DNA of 64,000 bases, taken from the NCBI RefSeq assembly GCF_036323735.1, contig NC_086040.1, positions 3,290,321 to 3,354,320 of the forward strand, in the 5' to 3' direction. Source of the DNA: Rattus norvegicus (taxonomy: Eukaryota; Chordata; Mammalia; Rodentia; Muridae). The notes beneath the pieces were generated by a model, which saw nothing but the letters and a program-made list of their open reading frames with translations, was not told the DNA's origin and made no database searches. How positions within the stretch are numbered: position 1 is the stretch's first letter; every line of letters begins with the position of its first letter. Made by a program: the position numbers and the translations under genes. Shown here in pieces: positions 1 through 11,149 of the stretch.

Positions 1-1240
1 GTATATCAGTCTGTTTGTCTGTATTTCTGTCTCTTTCTATGCTTACTTTTTTTGTTTCTTTCCCTCTATCTCTTCCTCTTCTCTTTTCTTTATTCCCACT
101 TTTCTTTTTTTTTGTCTTGTAAAATATTTCTTTAAGAGAAGCATATTTCCATTATAAGTATAAGAAATTCAGGGCACCCCATTACGGTATCTCATTAGGC
201 ATTACATGTAGATAGTACATTTATATCATCACCTTTAAGATCCTTGTGACATTTTTCAGGAAAAATTGATGAAAAGCCAATATTTACACACAGAGATAGA
301 ATGCCAATGAAAAGCAATGTATTAGGATGAGTGAATGTGCCTATAATTTTATGGTTGTTCCATCTTGTCTTGAAAGAACACCTCTTGTGTTTGTGTGTTC
401 CATTACCATTAAATTATTTTTAATATTTAGGTCCTTCACTTCACCTCAGACATGATTTTTAGAAAGTTCCAAAGGTCAAAGCTGAAAAGTCGTAAAGCTG
501 CATTTTTCCAAATATAGGGTTTTCGACAGTAGTAAATAATTCCTAAGTGTAGGAAGAAAAATGGGTTGCAAAAATAATAATTTAAATCAAAATGTGTTCT
601 AAGATTTATGAAGCTCATAGTATAAAGAAGGATCATACATTCCTTTTAGTTTAGAGAGGAAGATAAACCGTGGAAAGATAGAGAATTACAGCAAAAGTTT
701 GTATCATTTGTTATGCATATAGGAAAGCATATTTCAGATTTTTGTGTCAATGTTTAAAAATATAATGAGGGTTGTACAGTGGAGTTGAAATAGAGACATA
801 AACCATAAATAGATTGAAGAATGAGCTAGGTTATGGTGATGAATAACTGAGGAGAGTTTTCTAATCTGTTTTGAATAGTAGTTTATTACCGATTGAGTGC
901 ACATAAAACCATTAGATTGCCAAGATATACTGAACTGGATTAGTAAATTGAATTTCATAATATAATCCTGGGCATTTTTTCCTGGAAAATCTGTACAGGA
1001 TCACCATTATTACATGCTTCTGTCAATGCTTTCATTGACACATTCTTCTCTATATTTTGGGCTCCTTCTCTTATCAGTATCTTTTCTTTATATATGAATT
1101 TAAATTTTCCTCACTTAGGTTCATCTAAGTTTTACTCAAGCCATCTTTTTTTTTCCTTTTCATTCAATGTCACAATATTGTTCAAATTAAGGAAATTTGA
1201 GATAGGAAAGACACTAAAATTGTGGATTATGTCATTAAGG
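1..1240. other. AT-rich spacer, no gene seen
   Basis: I see no gene or well-preserved repeat here. The first 115 bases are strongly pyrimidine-rich on the plus strand and could be the tail of an antisense retroelement lying mostly outside the window. The short open frames are AT-rich and resemble nothing I know. Confidence 0.5.
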
Positions 1241-1351
1241 TTCCCAAGATGGAGGATTCAGGAATTTTATTGTCAATATAAATCATATGAAAATGACAAA
1301 ACAGTGTCCTCTTCCACCCTGGCCTGGAAGCATGTTGTGACTGGAACACTG

Positions 1352-1571
1352 AAAATTGCCATTTTTCAATTTTCAGAGTCTATTGACTGTATTCTTGCTG
1401 CTTATATGTACATGTGCTTATGTGCGATTCCTGGCACCCAGCATCCTGGACAGAAATAAAACTGGACTATTGGTAATATTTTGGAAGTGTGCCCGAATTG
1501 GAGAATTCAAGAGTCCTTATGTCACCATATGCTGTATAGTAATGGCCTTCAGCATTCTCTTCATACTGTAG
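1352..1571 (+). pseudogene. Tmem167a: Processed retrocopy of TMEM167A (Kish)
   Basis: The plus-strand frame ending at the TAG at 1569-1571 matches the small, two-membrane-segment Golgi/secretory-pathway protein TMEM167A (Kish family, about 72 residues) along nearly its whole length, including the conserved segments LAPS-LDRNKTGLL, FWKCARIGE and CCIVMAFSILFI. From memory of the family I count about nine substitutions in 68 residues. It is broken: the bases where the ATG should be (1352-1357) read AAAATT, and the next codons carry one extra T in the run at 1362-1366, shifting the frame. No introns interrupt the match, which indicates an mRNA-derived copy. The parent gene makes a membrane protein needed for constitutive secretion. 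This copy has no visible promoter and is unlikely to make protein. Confidence in identity is high, in loss of function fairly high. Confidence 0.88.
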
Positions 1572-2098
1572 TTTTGGAATCTACCAGCATGTGATTGCCA
1601 TCAGACTGTACACAGGCCTTGCCTCCAGAAAATAATGGGGAGAATGGTTAAGCCTCTTGTCTCTGAACATGGAATGTGATAACTTTTGAGATTCTGTTCT
1701 CTAATTTTATGCCATTGGACCAATGACCTGCATGAATAATTAAGACGTAACAATTTAATATACAGAATTGTAGCCATCAACATTGGTTCTCTCACTTCAA
1801 TATTACACTCTACAAATGTCATCCTGTTATGTCAGGACCGCTTTTCCTAAGGTTCTCCAGACATGAAGTAGAAACCCAGTGACCAGTTCCATAGGCTTCT
1901 TTGACTAGGGCTTCAAAATAATATCAACACAGAGTGATACCTTCTAGTGACCGGCCTATTTTTACTGAAGAAAGAAAATGGTTATATTTTTGTTTTTACT
2001 GTTATTAGCAATTGCATTCATATTTAAACCCTTTCGATTTCTAACAAGAATACCTCTATTCTTGGCAAATTCTGTACTTTATTACAGGTGCTTAAAAT
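1572..2098 (+). other. Probable 3' UTR part of the TMEM167A retrocopy
   Basis: The sequence after the stop codon keeps a more balanced composition than the surrounding AT-rich DNA for about 500 bases, as expected if the mRNA 3' UTR was copied too. There is no obvious poly(A) tail or target-site duplication, so the right edge is a guess. Confidence 0.4.
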
Positions 2099-5000
2099 AA
2101 TTTAAACAAAACTGCATTTCTTTAATTAGCATAAGAGTTGGGCTTCTTGTCACAAATATATGGCTGCTGTCATATGAAGGAGAGTATCTTAGAATGACAA
2201 AAGCAGCAAGCATAACAATGACTGAATATGCATCATACATTTTTCATTCTCTGTGGTGTTAAGTCTTCCAAATCGAACATCCATTGTAGTTAACGCCCCC
2301 AAAAACAGAAATATTATTCCAATGATGAAATAATTTTTAATATACATCAAATATACAACCGAAAAACAAATATATAGAGACAGACTTCTATTTAAACAAA
2401 ATGATCTTCACATGATAGTAATAGTGTAGTCTATGAAGAAATGCGTTCAGAAAAGTATTTGGACTTTATATAGTCCCTGAGCAACTGGAATGAGTCCTGT
2501 CTCAGAACCCTTTGTCAGGCTACGGATTCCATTATTATCAGTGTGTTACTATGCCTGGCCTCAGTTGGAGAGTCCTCCTATGACTTCCATACCAGATCAT
2601 AGTTTGCTGGCATGATACATATAAGGTCATAACATATCTGATTTAAATGCCAATTTCCATCCCCACTGTCTTGATTCCATTTACCCAACAGATCTTGATA
2701 CTTATATTTACTTTTTAAAATGGATTTCTTTGTTTTTAATTAAAGCTTTACCATTCCCATTTCCTCTCCTCCATTCATTAACTCAGATGAATTCCTTGGA
2801 TTTCTTTTCAATTTTGTTGCAGTAGCAAAATAATTGTTTGTTGTAAATGTTTATTAATTATAAGGTATACATCATGCACACCTATGTCACTCTCTTCTTT
2901 ATTCAATTGTACAAACACTTCATTATTTTCATTGCTTACCTAAATAAAAATATTGTTGCTGTCAAGGCTGTAGTCGCAATATACCCTAAAATATATCATG
3001 TTATCAACCTATCCTTGCTTAGAAATGTTCATTTTAATGAATTATTTGTTCATTCAAAGGCCTTTTGTATCTCCTATTCTATCAGTGTATTCCTGGTCTG
3101 CCATTATAACATGTATGAGACAGTCATTGTCTCTGGAACACTGGCAGGGTATTGATTCTCATCATCACAATGTGTGCTGATATTTAAACTGGTAATGTAA
3201 AACAAATAAGAATCTACACAATGATGAATGGAGGAGGTCATGAGACTTTGGAGGACAAATATCAGACAATTGCTTGGCTTTTAGTGTCATGGAAAATAAT
3301 CTATATGTTGCATCCACAAAATCCATAAATTTCTCTATGGCCCTTTGCAGAAATATTTCATTTCCCTTTTAGTGTCATGGAAAATAATCTATATGTTGCA
3401 TCCACAAAATCCATAAATTTCTCTATGGCCCTTTGCAGAAATATTTCATTTCCAGTCATGGTCTTAGAGTGATACTTGTACCCACATGTCCAGTAACTGC
3501 TTTATTAATTAGTACAGGTGAGTGTGGGTATATCAGGGATAAAGTAACAAAGTGTTCTCAAGAATGAGAAGCATAGATAGGAAAATAAGGAATCTTTAGA
3601 TAAAAGTAAATGAGAGAAAGGCATTTTTTATAGGAGAAAGTCACATATTACTAAGAAAGGATTGCTTCTGGAGAGGTATATCTTTGAAGAAATCTAGGGT
3701 AAAGGAGGGTCCTATAATATTTTTCTCCAATTTATAAATGTTTCTGAAGTTCAGTATTGAAAAATGTTCATTTTATCTTCATAAATAAGCATCAGACCAC
3801 TGAGATAACCCCAAACCCAGTAACTTCGCTGTAATTTACACAAAACTTAGCCATATTATTCAACAACAGACATTTTGTTTCCCTTAGGGTTTTGCACAGT
3901 GTATCTTCTCATGATTTCTTGGAAAGAATAAGCGATATAATCAGAATCTCAAGAATTGATGTTCCCTTCATGAGGGGCAAATTTTGGCATCAATTTTGAA
4001 TTGTAAATAATTTTTCTATTTAGTTCTAAATAAGTCTTATTTACAGGAGAGTTTATTTCCAGACAGTGTAATACTGGTAAATTCCTGAGACCTATTAAAT
4101 CTTAGGTGAACGATAAAAATCTAGATTTGAGTATGTTACATTATCCATTTAATTCTCAGGGTAGGAACTTATTTATTATATTCTCAAGCTCATCTGGGCA
4201 TATATTTTTTCCTGTAAAGTAAAAGAGCAGCTTGAAGTTACATGTCATAGACAGTCAGAAAATGTGATTGAATTTAAATATACATTATGAGCCTGGAGAT
4301 TTTCAATGTGTAAAATTTTGGTTTCTTAGACTTAACAATCTGATTTGCATCGTTGATTTCAGATGATGTTGGATATTGAGATCCCAACTCCAGATATATC
4401 CTTAATCCATGAAAAATAAAGTTGTTAGGTGTACACATGAATAGACAGCACAGAGTAACAACACTCACAACCCTATACAAACATATGTATGTGAAAGAAG
4501 TTCTATGTTGAATTTTCTATTTGCTAATAACTAATCTGCAAGTGTATGCCATTTGATTTGTTTCTTCTGACCCATGGTTATTTTATTAAATTAATGCTTT
4601 GTAAGTTATAAAGCAATACCTGTAAGATATTCAATCTAGTTTCAGAGAAATGACGGTGGAACTATTTTAATTTTGATCAAAAAATATAAAAATTCAGGTG
4701 GATTGACAACTGGCTTGCTTTAGCGTGACTTCGGTTTGGGTTCTAGAACTTTACCAGAATCACTCTTCCTTTTATCACACAGCACTTCCCTTTTATAAAT
4801 ATGAAGGTTTTGTATATGAACTTTCTTATTTGAAAACTCTATAGAGTAAAATAGACAATTTTGTTGTAAGTTTAGAGTGAAAATATTTTTAGAAATATTT
4901 CAGAAACTTTGGGTAACAATTTTGACCCAAGTTTGCATTCACTTTGCTTTTTCACTGGATGTTTCTTATAAAAAAAAGTTCTTTGAGTTGAAGAACAGTA

Positions 5001-5204
5001 TATTTTATGTAATGAATTACAGGAAAGTTAGAGCTAAACCATAGAGATTCTGTCTCAACAAATAACAAACACAAAATAATTCTGATACTTAAAGTTTACA
5101 AGTGTATCAACTACAGGGACATGAGTGACACCTTTTCTGTTAACATGGTTGAAAATTGACGTGCGTCTATGGAATGGAGAATATTTTGACTAAGTCCCTA
5201 CATT
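2099..5204. other. AT-rich spacer, no gene seen
   Basis: Apart from the 88-bp tandem duplication listed separately, I see nothing recognisable. Frames such as 2847-3155 have repeat-like AT-rich composition, no family motif and no flanking gene signals. Some parts may be very old L1 debris too worn to place. Confidence 0.45.
3278..3453. repeat. Perfect 88-bp tandem duplication
   Basis: Bases 3278-3365 are repeated immediately as 3366-3453 with no mismatch that I can find. The unit begins cttttagtgtcatgg and ends aaatatttcatttcc. Perfect identity in otherwise worn DNA points to a recent duplication (replication slippage or repair), or to an assembly duplication. Confidence 0.95.
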
Positions 5205-5325
5205 TATCTTATTTTATTTTATTTTATTTTATTTTATTTTATTTTCTATTTACCAATTTTCTCCTCTGCTTCCAGAATCAAACCTAGGACTTTATGTATT
5301 CTTGCCATGTACTCTAACCCTAATA
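5205..5325 (-). repeat. (ATTTT)n tail with degenerate antisense SINE
   Basis: An (ATTTT)n run fills 5211-5245. The DNA to its right resembles a very worn antisense tRNA-Ala-derived SINE (ID/B4 type), with weak matches to the part covering the pol III B box. Together they look like the tail and body of an old minus-strand SINE. The simple repeat is certain; the SINE is tentative. Confidence 0.4.
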
Positions 5326-5539
5326 TAAATTGTTAATTATTCTCCTTATATTATGTTCAGCACTACCTCCTGTTTACCACCTCATACAATCTATTCCTCA
5401 ATCTCCCTTTACATTATCCTCTGAGAAGTGAATGCAGCGCTGGGTATCCCCTTAGTTGGCACAATAAATCTTTTGAGGTTAACAACCTTTCTTACAATGA
5501 TGGGAAAAGAAGTCTACCTATCTAGATATACATATCCCA

Positions 5540-6050
5540 TGTGCAGGAAACAGCTTTTAGGGTAGCCCATGCTCATCTTTTTCAGGCGTCACATGAAGAC
5601 CAAGCTACATGTCTGGTACATATGTTCAGGAGGGTCTGTGTTTAGCCTGGGTATGCACTTCGTTTGGTTTTTTACTTCTTCAGAGCCTGAAGTTTGCAAT
5701 GTAAATGACTCTGTTGGTGTTTTATTAAGTTTCTATCCCATTGGAGGCTGTGATCCCTCTTCTTGTTCTTCCATAAGAGTCCTCAAGCAATGGACATTTT
5801 GGTCATCAATGGAAGTAGAAACCTAAGGCTGGACCTCCCAATGTAGGGGAATGTCAGAAGGTGGAAAGGGGGGTAAATGCAGAGGGGAACACCATTGTAC
5901 TAGAAGGGCTGGGCTATGGGATAGGGGTCTTATATCTGTAAACTGGGAAAAGGAATATCATTGTAAATCTATATAAAATTATACAGTAAAAACAAATGAT
6001 CAAAAACCAAAAACAAACCAAACAAACAAACCATAAAAAGAATAATTACA
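5540..6050 (+). mobile_element. Old L1 (Lx-like) 3' UTR fragment
   Basis: The block has the layout of rodent L1/Lx 3' UTR debris: a stretch with the string cttccataagagtcctcaag, a G-rich purine-heavy segment (about 5850-5950), then an A-rich tail containing CAAA repeats (5985-6050). No ORF2 sequence adjoins it. Orientation is inferred from the G-rich strand and the A-rich end and could be wrong. Confidence 0.42.
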
Positions 6051-6454
6051 ACAAAAGCCAAACATTAAATTGAAAATGTAGAATATTAGTATAAAGTGGT
6101 TTGAGGAAACATGGCTGTACATTATTGCAACTCTAGCATTTAAATATTGTATATGTATGTCATTTGTATCATCGTTTTAACCATGCATGAATTATGTTTT
6201 AGTGGAAAATTATTCTATATTTAATGTATATGGCTTGACCTGTTCAATGAAAAACTAATCCTCAAGCTTCAGCTACTCTTTTACTGTGGGAATCTGCATC
6301 TCTCATGCAGATTGGATTCTTTCAAAGGACAGTAATGCTAGACACTTGTCTGAAAGTCAAAGACCCCTGGAGCGGGGGAACCCTCGCTCATGTTTCGGGA
6401 TGACAAGAACCCAAAGAACTCACGTGAGACCATCCTTACTGTAATCACACGAGG

Positions 6455-6460
6455 TTTATT
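6455..6460 (-). promoter_or_regulatory. LTR polyadenylation signal (AATAAA)
   Basis: A minus-strand AATAAA lies within ccTTTAATAAACCTCG, downstream of the TATA-like box and about 105 bases before the LTR end, as expected for the R region. Confidence 0.7.
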
Positions 6461-6540
6461 AAAGGAAACAAGTATACTGGGGTTGAGACTTGTATCCCAC
6501 GCAGGGACAATGAGTTTGACACAAGTGGTTGGGAGAAAGG

Positions 6541-6550
6541 GTATTTAAAG
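6541..6550 (-). promoter_or_regulatory. TATA-like box of the gammaretroviral LTR
   Basis: The minus strand reads ctttaaatac, about 80 bases before the AATAAA signal, the usual U3-to-R spacing for a gammaretroviral LTR. Activity is not shown. Confidence 0.55.
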
Positions 6551-6873
6551 GGAGAAACCACAACCTGAGGGGGCAGGGATAGCGTCATTGGAAAGTGTGA
6601 AGAATAACAGTGAAAAATCACAAGGAGAAACTCTCTGTTTCTCAAGATTGTTTAACTTTATGGTCCGCTAATTTCTGGGAGAAGCTTCCTGCTTTTCAAG
6701 ATTGTTCAACTTTATGATGAGCTAGTTCCTGGGAGAAAGCTGTTAAAGCAGCCAATGTAATTACGCATTCTATAGCCCTAGGAGAGACTTCCTGGAACAT
6801 ACAATTCTGGGGCTTAAGTTCTTCTGCTCTAAACTTTGTGTCTAGTGAGGCAACTTAAAACTTTTACGTTTCA

Positions 6874-6888
6874 TTCCCCACTTCTTCT
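6874..6888 (-). promoter_or_regulatory. Polypurine tract of the gammaretroviral ERV
   Basis: The minus strand reads agaagaagtggggaa directly before the LTR start TG. This is the normal place for the plus-strand primer tract; one T interrupts it. Confidence 0.75.
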
Positions 6889-7026
6889 AGTGGCTAGTTC
6901 TAATCATAGAACTAAATTTCTGTATCCTCATAATATTGATTCTCCTGTCCTTAAGCAAGGTATTGCTGGCGTAGCATCAGAATGTGCACAGCACTTATTC
7001 GTTGTGTAACAATAGCTACTAGCTCA

Positions 7027-7200
7027 TTAAGGGTATATGGCCTGAGAGTGAGAAGCAAAAGTAAAATCAAATGAGGACATTAAAGTAGTCAGCCATGGAG
7101 ATCTATTAAACCATCCCTCAAACCATTCTTGTTGTTCTTCTCTGTCCTTCCTTCTCTTGTCTAGTCTCTCTCTCAGCTTAGTCATAAAATCTTTAATCAC
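7027..7200 (-). pseudogene. env: env transmembrane subunit, C-terminal piece
   Basis: This is the end of the transmembrane (TM/p15E-type) subunit of the gammaretroviral env: a charged amphipathic stretch followed by the tryptophan-rich segment WFEGWFNRSPWLTTLMSS, which normally lies just before the membrane anchor. The expected long hydrophobic anchor is replaced by a short unrelated tail ending at 7027. Its upstream part lies across the IAP-type insertion at 12852 and beyond. The open frame continues to 7287 only because antisense LTR sequence happens to be open; that chimera is not a gene. In a live virus this subunit drives membrane fusion; here it is fragmentary. Confidence 0.85.
7195..7200. 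repeat. Target-site duplication (left copy, aatcac)
   Basis: aatcac directly precedes the 5' LTR and recurs at 12852-12857 directly after the 3' LTR. Six bases is the size typical of ERVK/betaretrovirus-type integrases. Both copies lie in the same env codon context, so this marks the insertion point. Confidence 0.93.
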
Positions 7201-7455
7201 TGTAGAGGGCCGCAATAACATTCGCCACCACAAGATGGTACTGGCTTCCACTGCACCCCATGTGGAAGGCCGAGATAGTTTCTCCATTACAAGATGACGC
7301 TGGCCTCCGCCGCACCAGCTGACTTCCTTTCAGGAAGTTAACTGTGTGCGCATGTGCAAGAGTGCCTTTGTGCCAGGTCTTTGCCCACTCTGGGGAGTGC
7401 CTAATGAGATCATGGGTAAGCAACCAATCAGGTGTGGATGCGCCCCGTTAGGTTG

Positions 7456-7462
7456 TATAAAA
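7456..7462 (+). promoter_or_regulatory. TATA box of the 5' LTR
   Basis: TATAAAA about 45 bases before the AATAAA signal, the compact spacing typical of IAP-type LTRs. The same position in the 3' LTR (12727-12733) reads TATATAA. Confidence 0.75.
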
Positions 7463-7501
7463 GCCGCGCCATGCTGGCATCCCGGGGCCCTCTCTAATAT
7501 T

Positions 7502-7507
7502 AATAAA
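7502..7507 (+). promoter_or_regulatory. 5' LTR poly(A) signal
   Basis: AATAAA within attaataaagaa. The matching hexamer in the 3' LTR lies at 12773-12778. Confidence 0.75.
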
Positions 7508-7583
7508 GAATAAGCATTTTGGCTACAGAAGGATTCGTGTGTTCCCGTGTATTCTTGCTGGCGAGAGGTGGCGCAGGACATTT

Positions 7584-7601
7584 TGGTGCCGAAACCCGGG
7601 A
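7584..7601 (+). promoter_or_regulatory. Primer-binding site for tRNA-Phe
   Basis: tggtgccgaaacccggga begins three bases after the LTR end and is complementary to the 3' end of tRNA-Phe including CCA. tRNA-Phe priming is the known choice of IAP elements, and the site appears perfectly conserved. Confidence 0.92.
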
Positions 7602-7691
7602 AGCCACGCCATCGCCAGGTGCCAAGAGGGGCTTTTCCATCTGCGGAAGGAATCCAGAACTGTAGTGTTTAAAAGGTAAGCCCTGAAAGAC

Positions 7692-7991
7692 ATGCATCTT
7701 GATTTGTTCCACTTCACTCCCCTGCTACATGCGGCGGAAGTTTTTATTATCATTTTGGCAGCCCTTGTGCTTTCTCTATTGGCTTTTGAATTTCTAGACA
7801 CCGCCAGACACTGTCAGAGGTCGCATGGGAGCTGCACAGCTGTAATAGCAAAACAGAGAGCGCTGGGGGAGGTGCAAGGTGGAATGTCAGAAACAGGGCG
7901 GGGTAAAAAATTAAAGAACTCAAGGAAAAAAGATAATAAGCAGACAGTCCCCTCTGTGGAGGTGAGAGATTGGGGAAAAAAAAACCCGTGA
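7692..7991 (+). CDS. Small leader ORF with one hydrophobic segment, unknown
   Basis: The first substantial open frame after the primer-binding site encodes 99 residues starting at an ATG 90 bases downstream, with G at -3 but C at +4. Residues about 16-33 (EVFIIILAALVLSLLAFEF) form a single membrane-like helix; the C-terminal half is basic and polar (several KK/RK clusters). It sits where Gag would normally begin but shows no Gag motif that I recognise. It could be a remnant of an env signal or anchor, a chance frame, or a small membrane protein. Nothing here proves translation. Confidence 0.25.
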   Translation: MHLDLFHFTPLLHAAEVFIIILAALVLSLLAFEFLDTARHCQRSHGSCTAVIAKQRALGEVQGGMSETGRGKKLKNSRKKDNKQTVPSVEVRDWGKKNP

Positions 7992-10900
7992 AAGAAAAAG
8001 GGAGGAGATAAAAGGAACACAGTATTTTGGGAGAAAAATTTTGTCTTTGTGTTGTAAAAGGTGTGATTACGCTCTCGAAGCTTCGCAGAGACATACTGAT
8101 CAGATTTGGTAGAGGTAGACCCCCTGAAAATTTATTCAGGAGGATCAAACAAAAGGACATCTCAACGCCCATGCACAGCTTGATGGAGTTAATGTAATTG
8201 TGAGTGGAAATATTCAGGACTGTGTTTCACTTCCATACCATTTGTGAATGTCAGTCGTGCTGCTCAGATATCCCATAATATATCTCAGTATCTTACAGGA
8301 ATTTGGTTTCAACACGTTGATGGACTAGTCCAGGAATTGAGACAATCCACCATACATATCAACTCCACTCGAGTGGAAAGTCACCATGGAAGTGGTGGGA
8401 AAGGGAAAATCCTACTTCTCTGCTGACACCATCTGGTTTTTTCCCTCTTTGTCTATTGTCTGTCCTTGGTGCACCAAGCTGTCCCTATATGTCAGTTTAT
8501 GTCTGTGGTTTTTGTTTCTTGTTGCTTAAATGTTTTATGTTTCATGTTCAAAAGGTAAAATGGTAAAAACTTTATCTGCTGGTCGTTCCCATCTTGATTT
8601 GGTTTTAACTCGTTCCAAAAAGGAACAAATGAATAATAATAAAAAAAAAACAGTTTGAATTGGCCTTTAGAGCACTGCACCTATAGCTAGGAGCATAGGT
8701 CAGCTGGAGAAGCTGCCCAGGGGCTAAGCTTCTGCACGAGCTGATCTTAAAGGCTCCAGCAGCTCCTCATCTTCTTTGGTACAAGAGCCAATACCTGTTT
8801 CTCTTAGAAAAATCCGACTTATTATTTGACTCAATAGGTAACAAAGTGCTTCTCTTGAAATCATAGCTAAAAAGGTAAAAATGGTGCTTGGTCTAAATAT
8901 TAAAGATATGTGTAGCCACTTCAATTTTGTTTCTCATTTGTTTTAAATGTATAGATATGCTCTACATGCCTTGGTCATGGATTGTTGGGTTTCAAGTTAT
9001 TGGATATGGTTAAAATGTATAATATTGGTAACAGAAGTTGACATAAAGCTGGTAATTTTGATGGAGTCATTCTAGACAACATGTGGCATGAGCCAACCTA
9101 GGGAAACTGGTCTAAATTGGGATAATATTTTTATGGAAATCTTATACTAGAAACCAGGCTTCTAAAAGAATTTATGACAATGTCTCTTTGTTGAGGTACT
9201 GGAGACTACACCATTGTGCATTCATATGTATGAATTTGCAGTCAAACTTTGTAGCATGAAGGATAGACTGGAAACTGGATTTCAGAGACTAGATCGTTTG
9301 TTGGAGGTTGAGTTTTGCTTTCCATAGTTGTGGTTTGCCCTGAAACTATCTGTATTTTGATGCTAATTCCACTGCCCCATGAACAGCTGCCTAGTCAGCA
9401 CTCAGAACTCAGGTTACATTCCAAAATTGTGGCTGTGCTCTGGTGTTACAAGGAGAACTTGATTAAGGATTGGCAGTGTTATATTGACTAACTCAAACTT
9501 ATTTGTAAATAAGAAAAATCAAACAGGTAGATATTGTTACAAGATTTATGAAAGATTGATGAGGTTTAGGAACTTGTGAGAACATTACAGCCAGTTTGTT
9601 TACTCCAACTGCCATTTCAAGATAGATTTAGAGGATTAATTTTGAGTTTTCATTTCGTGAGCTTGCTTATAATTTTAGAGAGCCCATAAAGTGATATCAT
9701 TAAGAATGGTTAATAGCCTTATATTTTGTAATTTTGTTGCTTCTTCAATGTAAGAAGTTAGAACTTTAAATCTTTCAGTGTATACGGAAATTTTTACTAC
9801 ACACCTTTGATCTCAAAATGAGCTTTAATATTTCGGGAGTAGCTGTTGCACTATTCCAGAAAAGAATATTTGAAACTAAATTTAAGCTTCTAAGGATATG
9901 TTAATTGGCTAAGTACCTCACCTTGCCAGATGACTTAGGTCGTTGTTTGTTATCCACATTGGAGATAAAGCTTCAGTTGTGTTAATACAAAATTGTAGGC
10001 TAGAATCATTGAAGTATTTTAAAAAGAAACCTGGTAAAACATACCTTATTCCAAACAGCAATTAAATTGGTTATTACAAAATACTGATATTTGGCCTATT
10101 ACATATACAAATTTTTCAGGCAAAATTGATAATTTTACTCTTTACATGCTTTTGTATCTACTGTAAATTTGTACATACAACCAATCGGAAATGCGCTTAC
10201 TGTATTTATAGGTGGTTCATCTAATGAAAAGGCTATATATATATAATTGGATCACTTGTTTATTCTCTTGAGTTTCTGTTGCTTCAACACAGATTATTAA
10301 ATTCTGTGGTTTAGTCACTGTTTTTAAATCAAGCTTTCAATTCACATACCAATTAGCCAATGTGTGGCTTGTGGTTTACAATTGATATTAATTACTTAAT
10401 GCTTTATTAGAGACAGGTTTTCTACTTAAAATCAATGAGTGATTTCAGTGTGAATTGTCGGACAACTCACTGTCCTTTCAGTGCTCTGGCTCAGGGAACT
10501 AAACAAAACCATAGACCCAGCTCTTTCAAAATGATAATGGAGTTAATATAAAAAGAAAAAGACTCCATTTGCTTACTTTAAATTCTCAGCCTCGCCCTGG
10601 CAGCTCAGGGATTTCTAATAAGACTGAAATTAGACAATATTTACAGGATTTGACATTTCTAATTAATGCTTATGTTTAGGTAAATAAAGCTTGTGAGGGG
10701 CTGGAGAGATGGCTTAGTGGTTAAGAGAACTAAGTCCTTTTGCTTAGTAGACCATTTAAGAACTCAAACTGGATTGCCTGGACCCTTTAGCAAGGGAAGA
10801 CAATGATACCAGACAAATTATAGACCTTACATAAGAACAATTCGTCAAAATATCTCATTCTTTATATATCCAAAACAATAGTGCTGGAGACAATAATTTG

Positions 10901-11149
10901 GTATACAAGTCAATTTATAAATACAAGTCCTCAGTGTCCTCAATTCAACCCTTGAGGACTTACCTTAATAAATAATATCTTTACTATATCTTAATAAATA
11001 AAAAGGTGGAGTTATCCCTGTATGCTAAATAATGCTCCTTTCATTCCAATTTTAAAATTTGAATGCCAAAATTTATGGCACCCTACAACTAGGCATACTT
11101 CTGCCTAGGTTAAAGAGAAAGATCCACATATTGGTATGATCCTATCCAG
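7992..11149 (+). other. Non-coding interior of the IAP-type provirus
   Basis: About 3.2 kb with no long open frame and no retroviral motif that I can read (no zinc knuckle, DTG, YxDD or integrase signature). A 60-residue frame at 8244-8426 has three N-glycosylation sequons (NVS, NIS, NST) and could be a worn env ectodomain piece. From about 8500 the DNA becomes AT-rich, unlike the LTR-proximal parts, suggesting either foreign sequence captured in place of gag-pol or extreme decay. A B2-like fragment lies at 10696-10740. Confidence 0.6.
10696..10740 (+). repeat. B2 SINE head fragment
   Basis: ggggctggagagatggctta followed by gtggttaagag is the familiar head of rodent B2 SINEs (tRNA-derived, pol III promoter region). 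Similarity fades after about 45 bases, so only a truncated copy is supported. Confidence 0.6.

Larger units (their letters stand above)
6351..6873 (-). repeat. 3' LTR of the minus-strand gammaretroviral ERV
   Basis: The 523-bp segment begins with TG and ends with CA on the minus strand (TGAAACG... to ...GACTTTCA), directly follows a purine-rich tract, and contains a TATA-like box and an AATAAA signal in the correct order. It lies just downstream of the env end at 7027. No partner 5' LTR is in the window, so age and target duplication cannot be read. Confidence 0.88.
7201..7580 (+). repeat. 5' LTR of the IAP-type provirus
   Basis: 380 bp, TG...CA, the same length as the 3' LTR with no indels in a hand alignment. 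I count roughly 35 mismatches between the two, about 9 percent, many at CpG sites. That indicates an old insertion, assuming no gene conversion. The R region and poly(A) signal are near 7500. Confidence 0.95.

Noticed and set aside
1094..1459. 121-residue plus-strand frame overlapping the TMEM167A retrocopy
   Set aside because: It crosses spacer and the retrocopy in a different frame from the TMEM167A match; a shadow.
2847..3155. 102-residue plus-strand frame with hydrophobic stretches, considered as a receptor fragment (chemosensory type)
   Set aside because: No conserved receptor motif, AT-driven Ile/Tyr/Val composition, no second exon or family neighbour.
3278..3453. Considered as a CRISPR-like repeat array
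   Set aside because: Only two adjacent copies with no spacers, in a mammalian context; it is a tandem duplication.
7027..7287. Apparent 86-residue fusion frame of LTR-derived and env-derived sequence on the minus strand
   Set aside because: The first 29 residues are antisense 5' LTR joined to env by the insertion; no start signal or sign of use.
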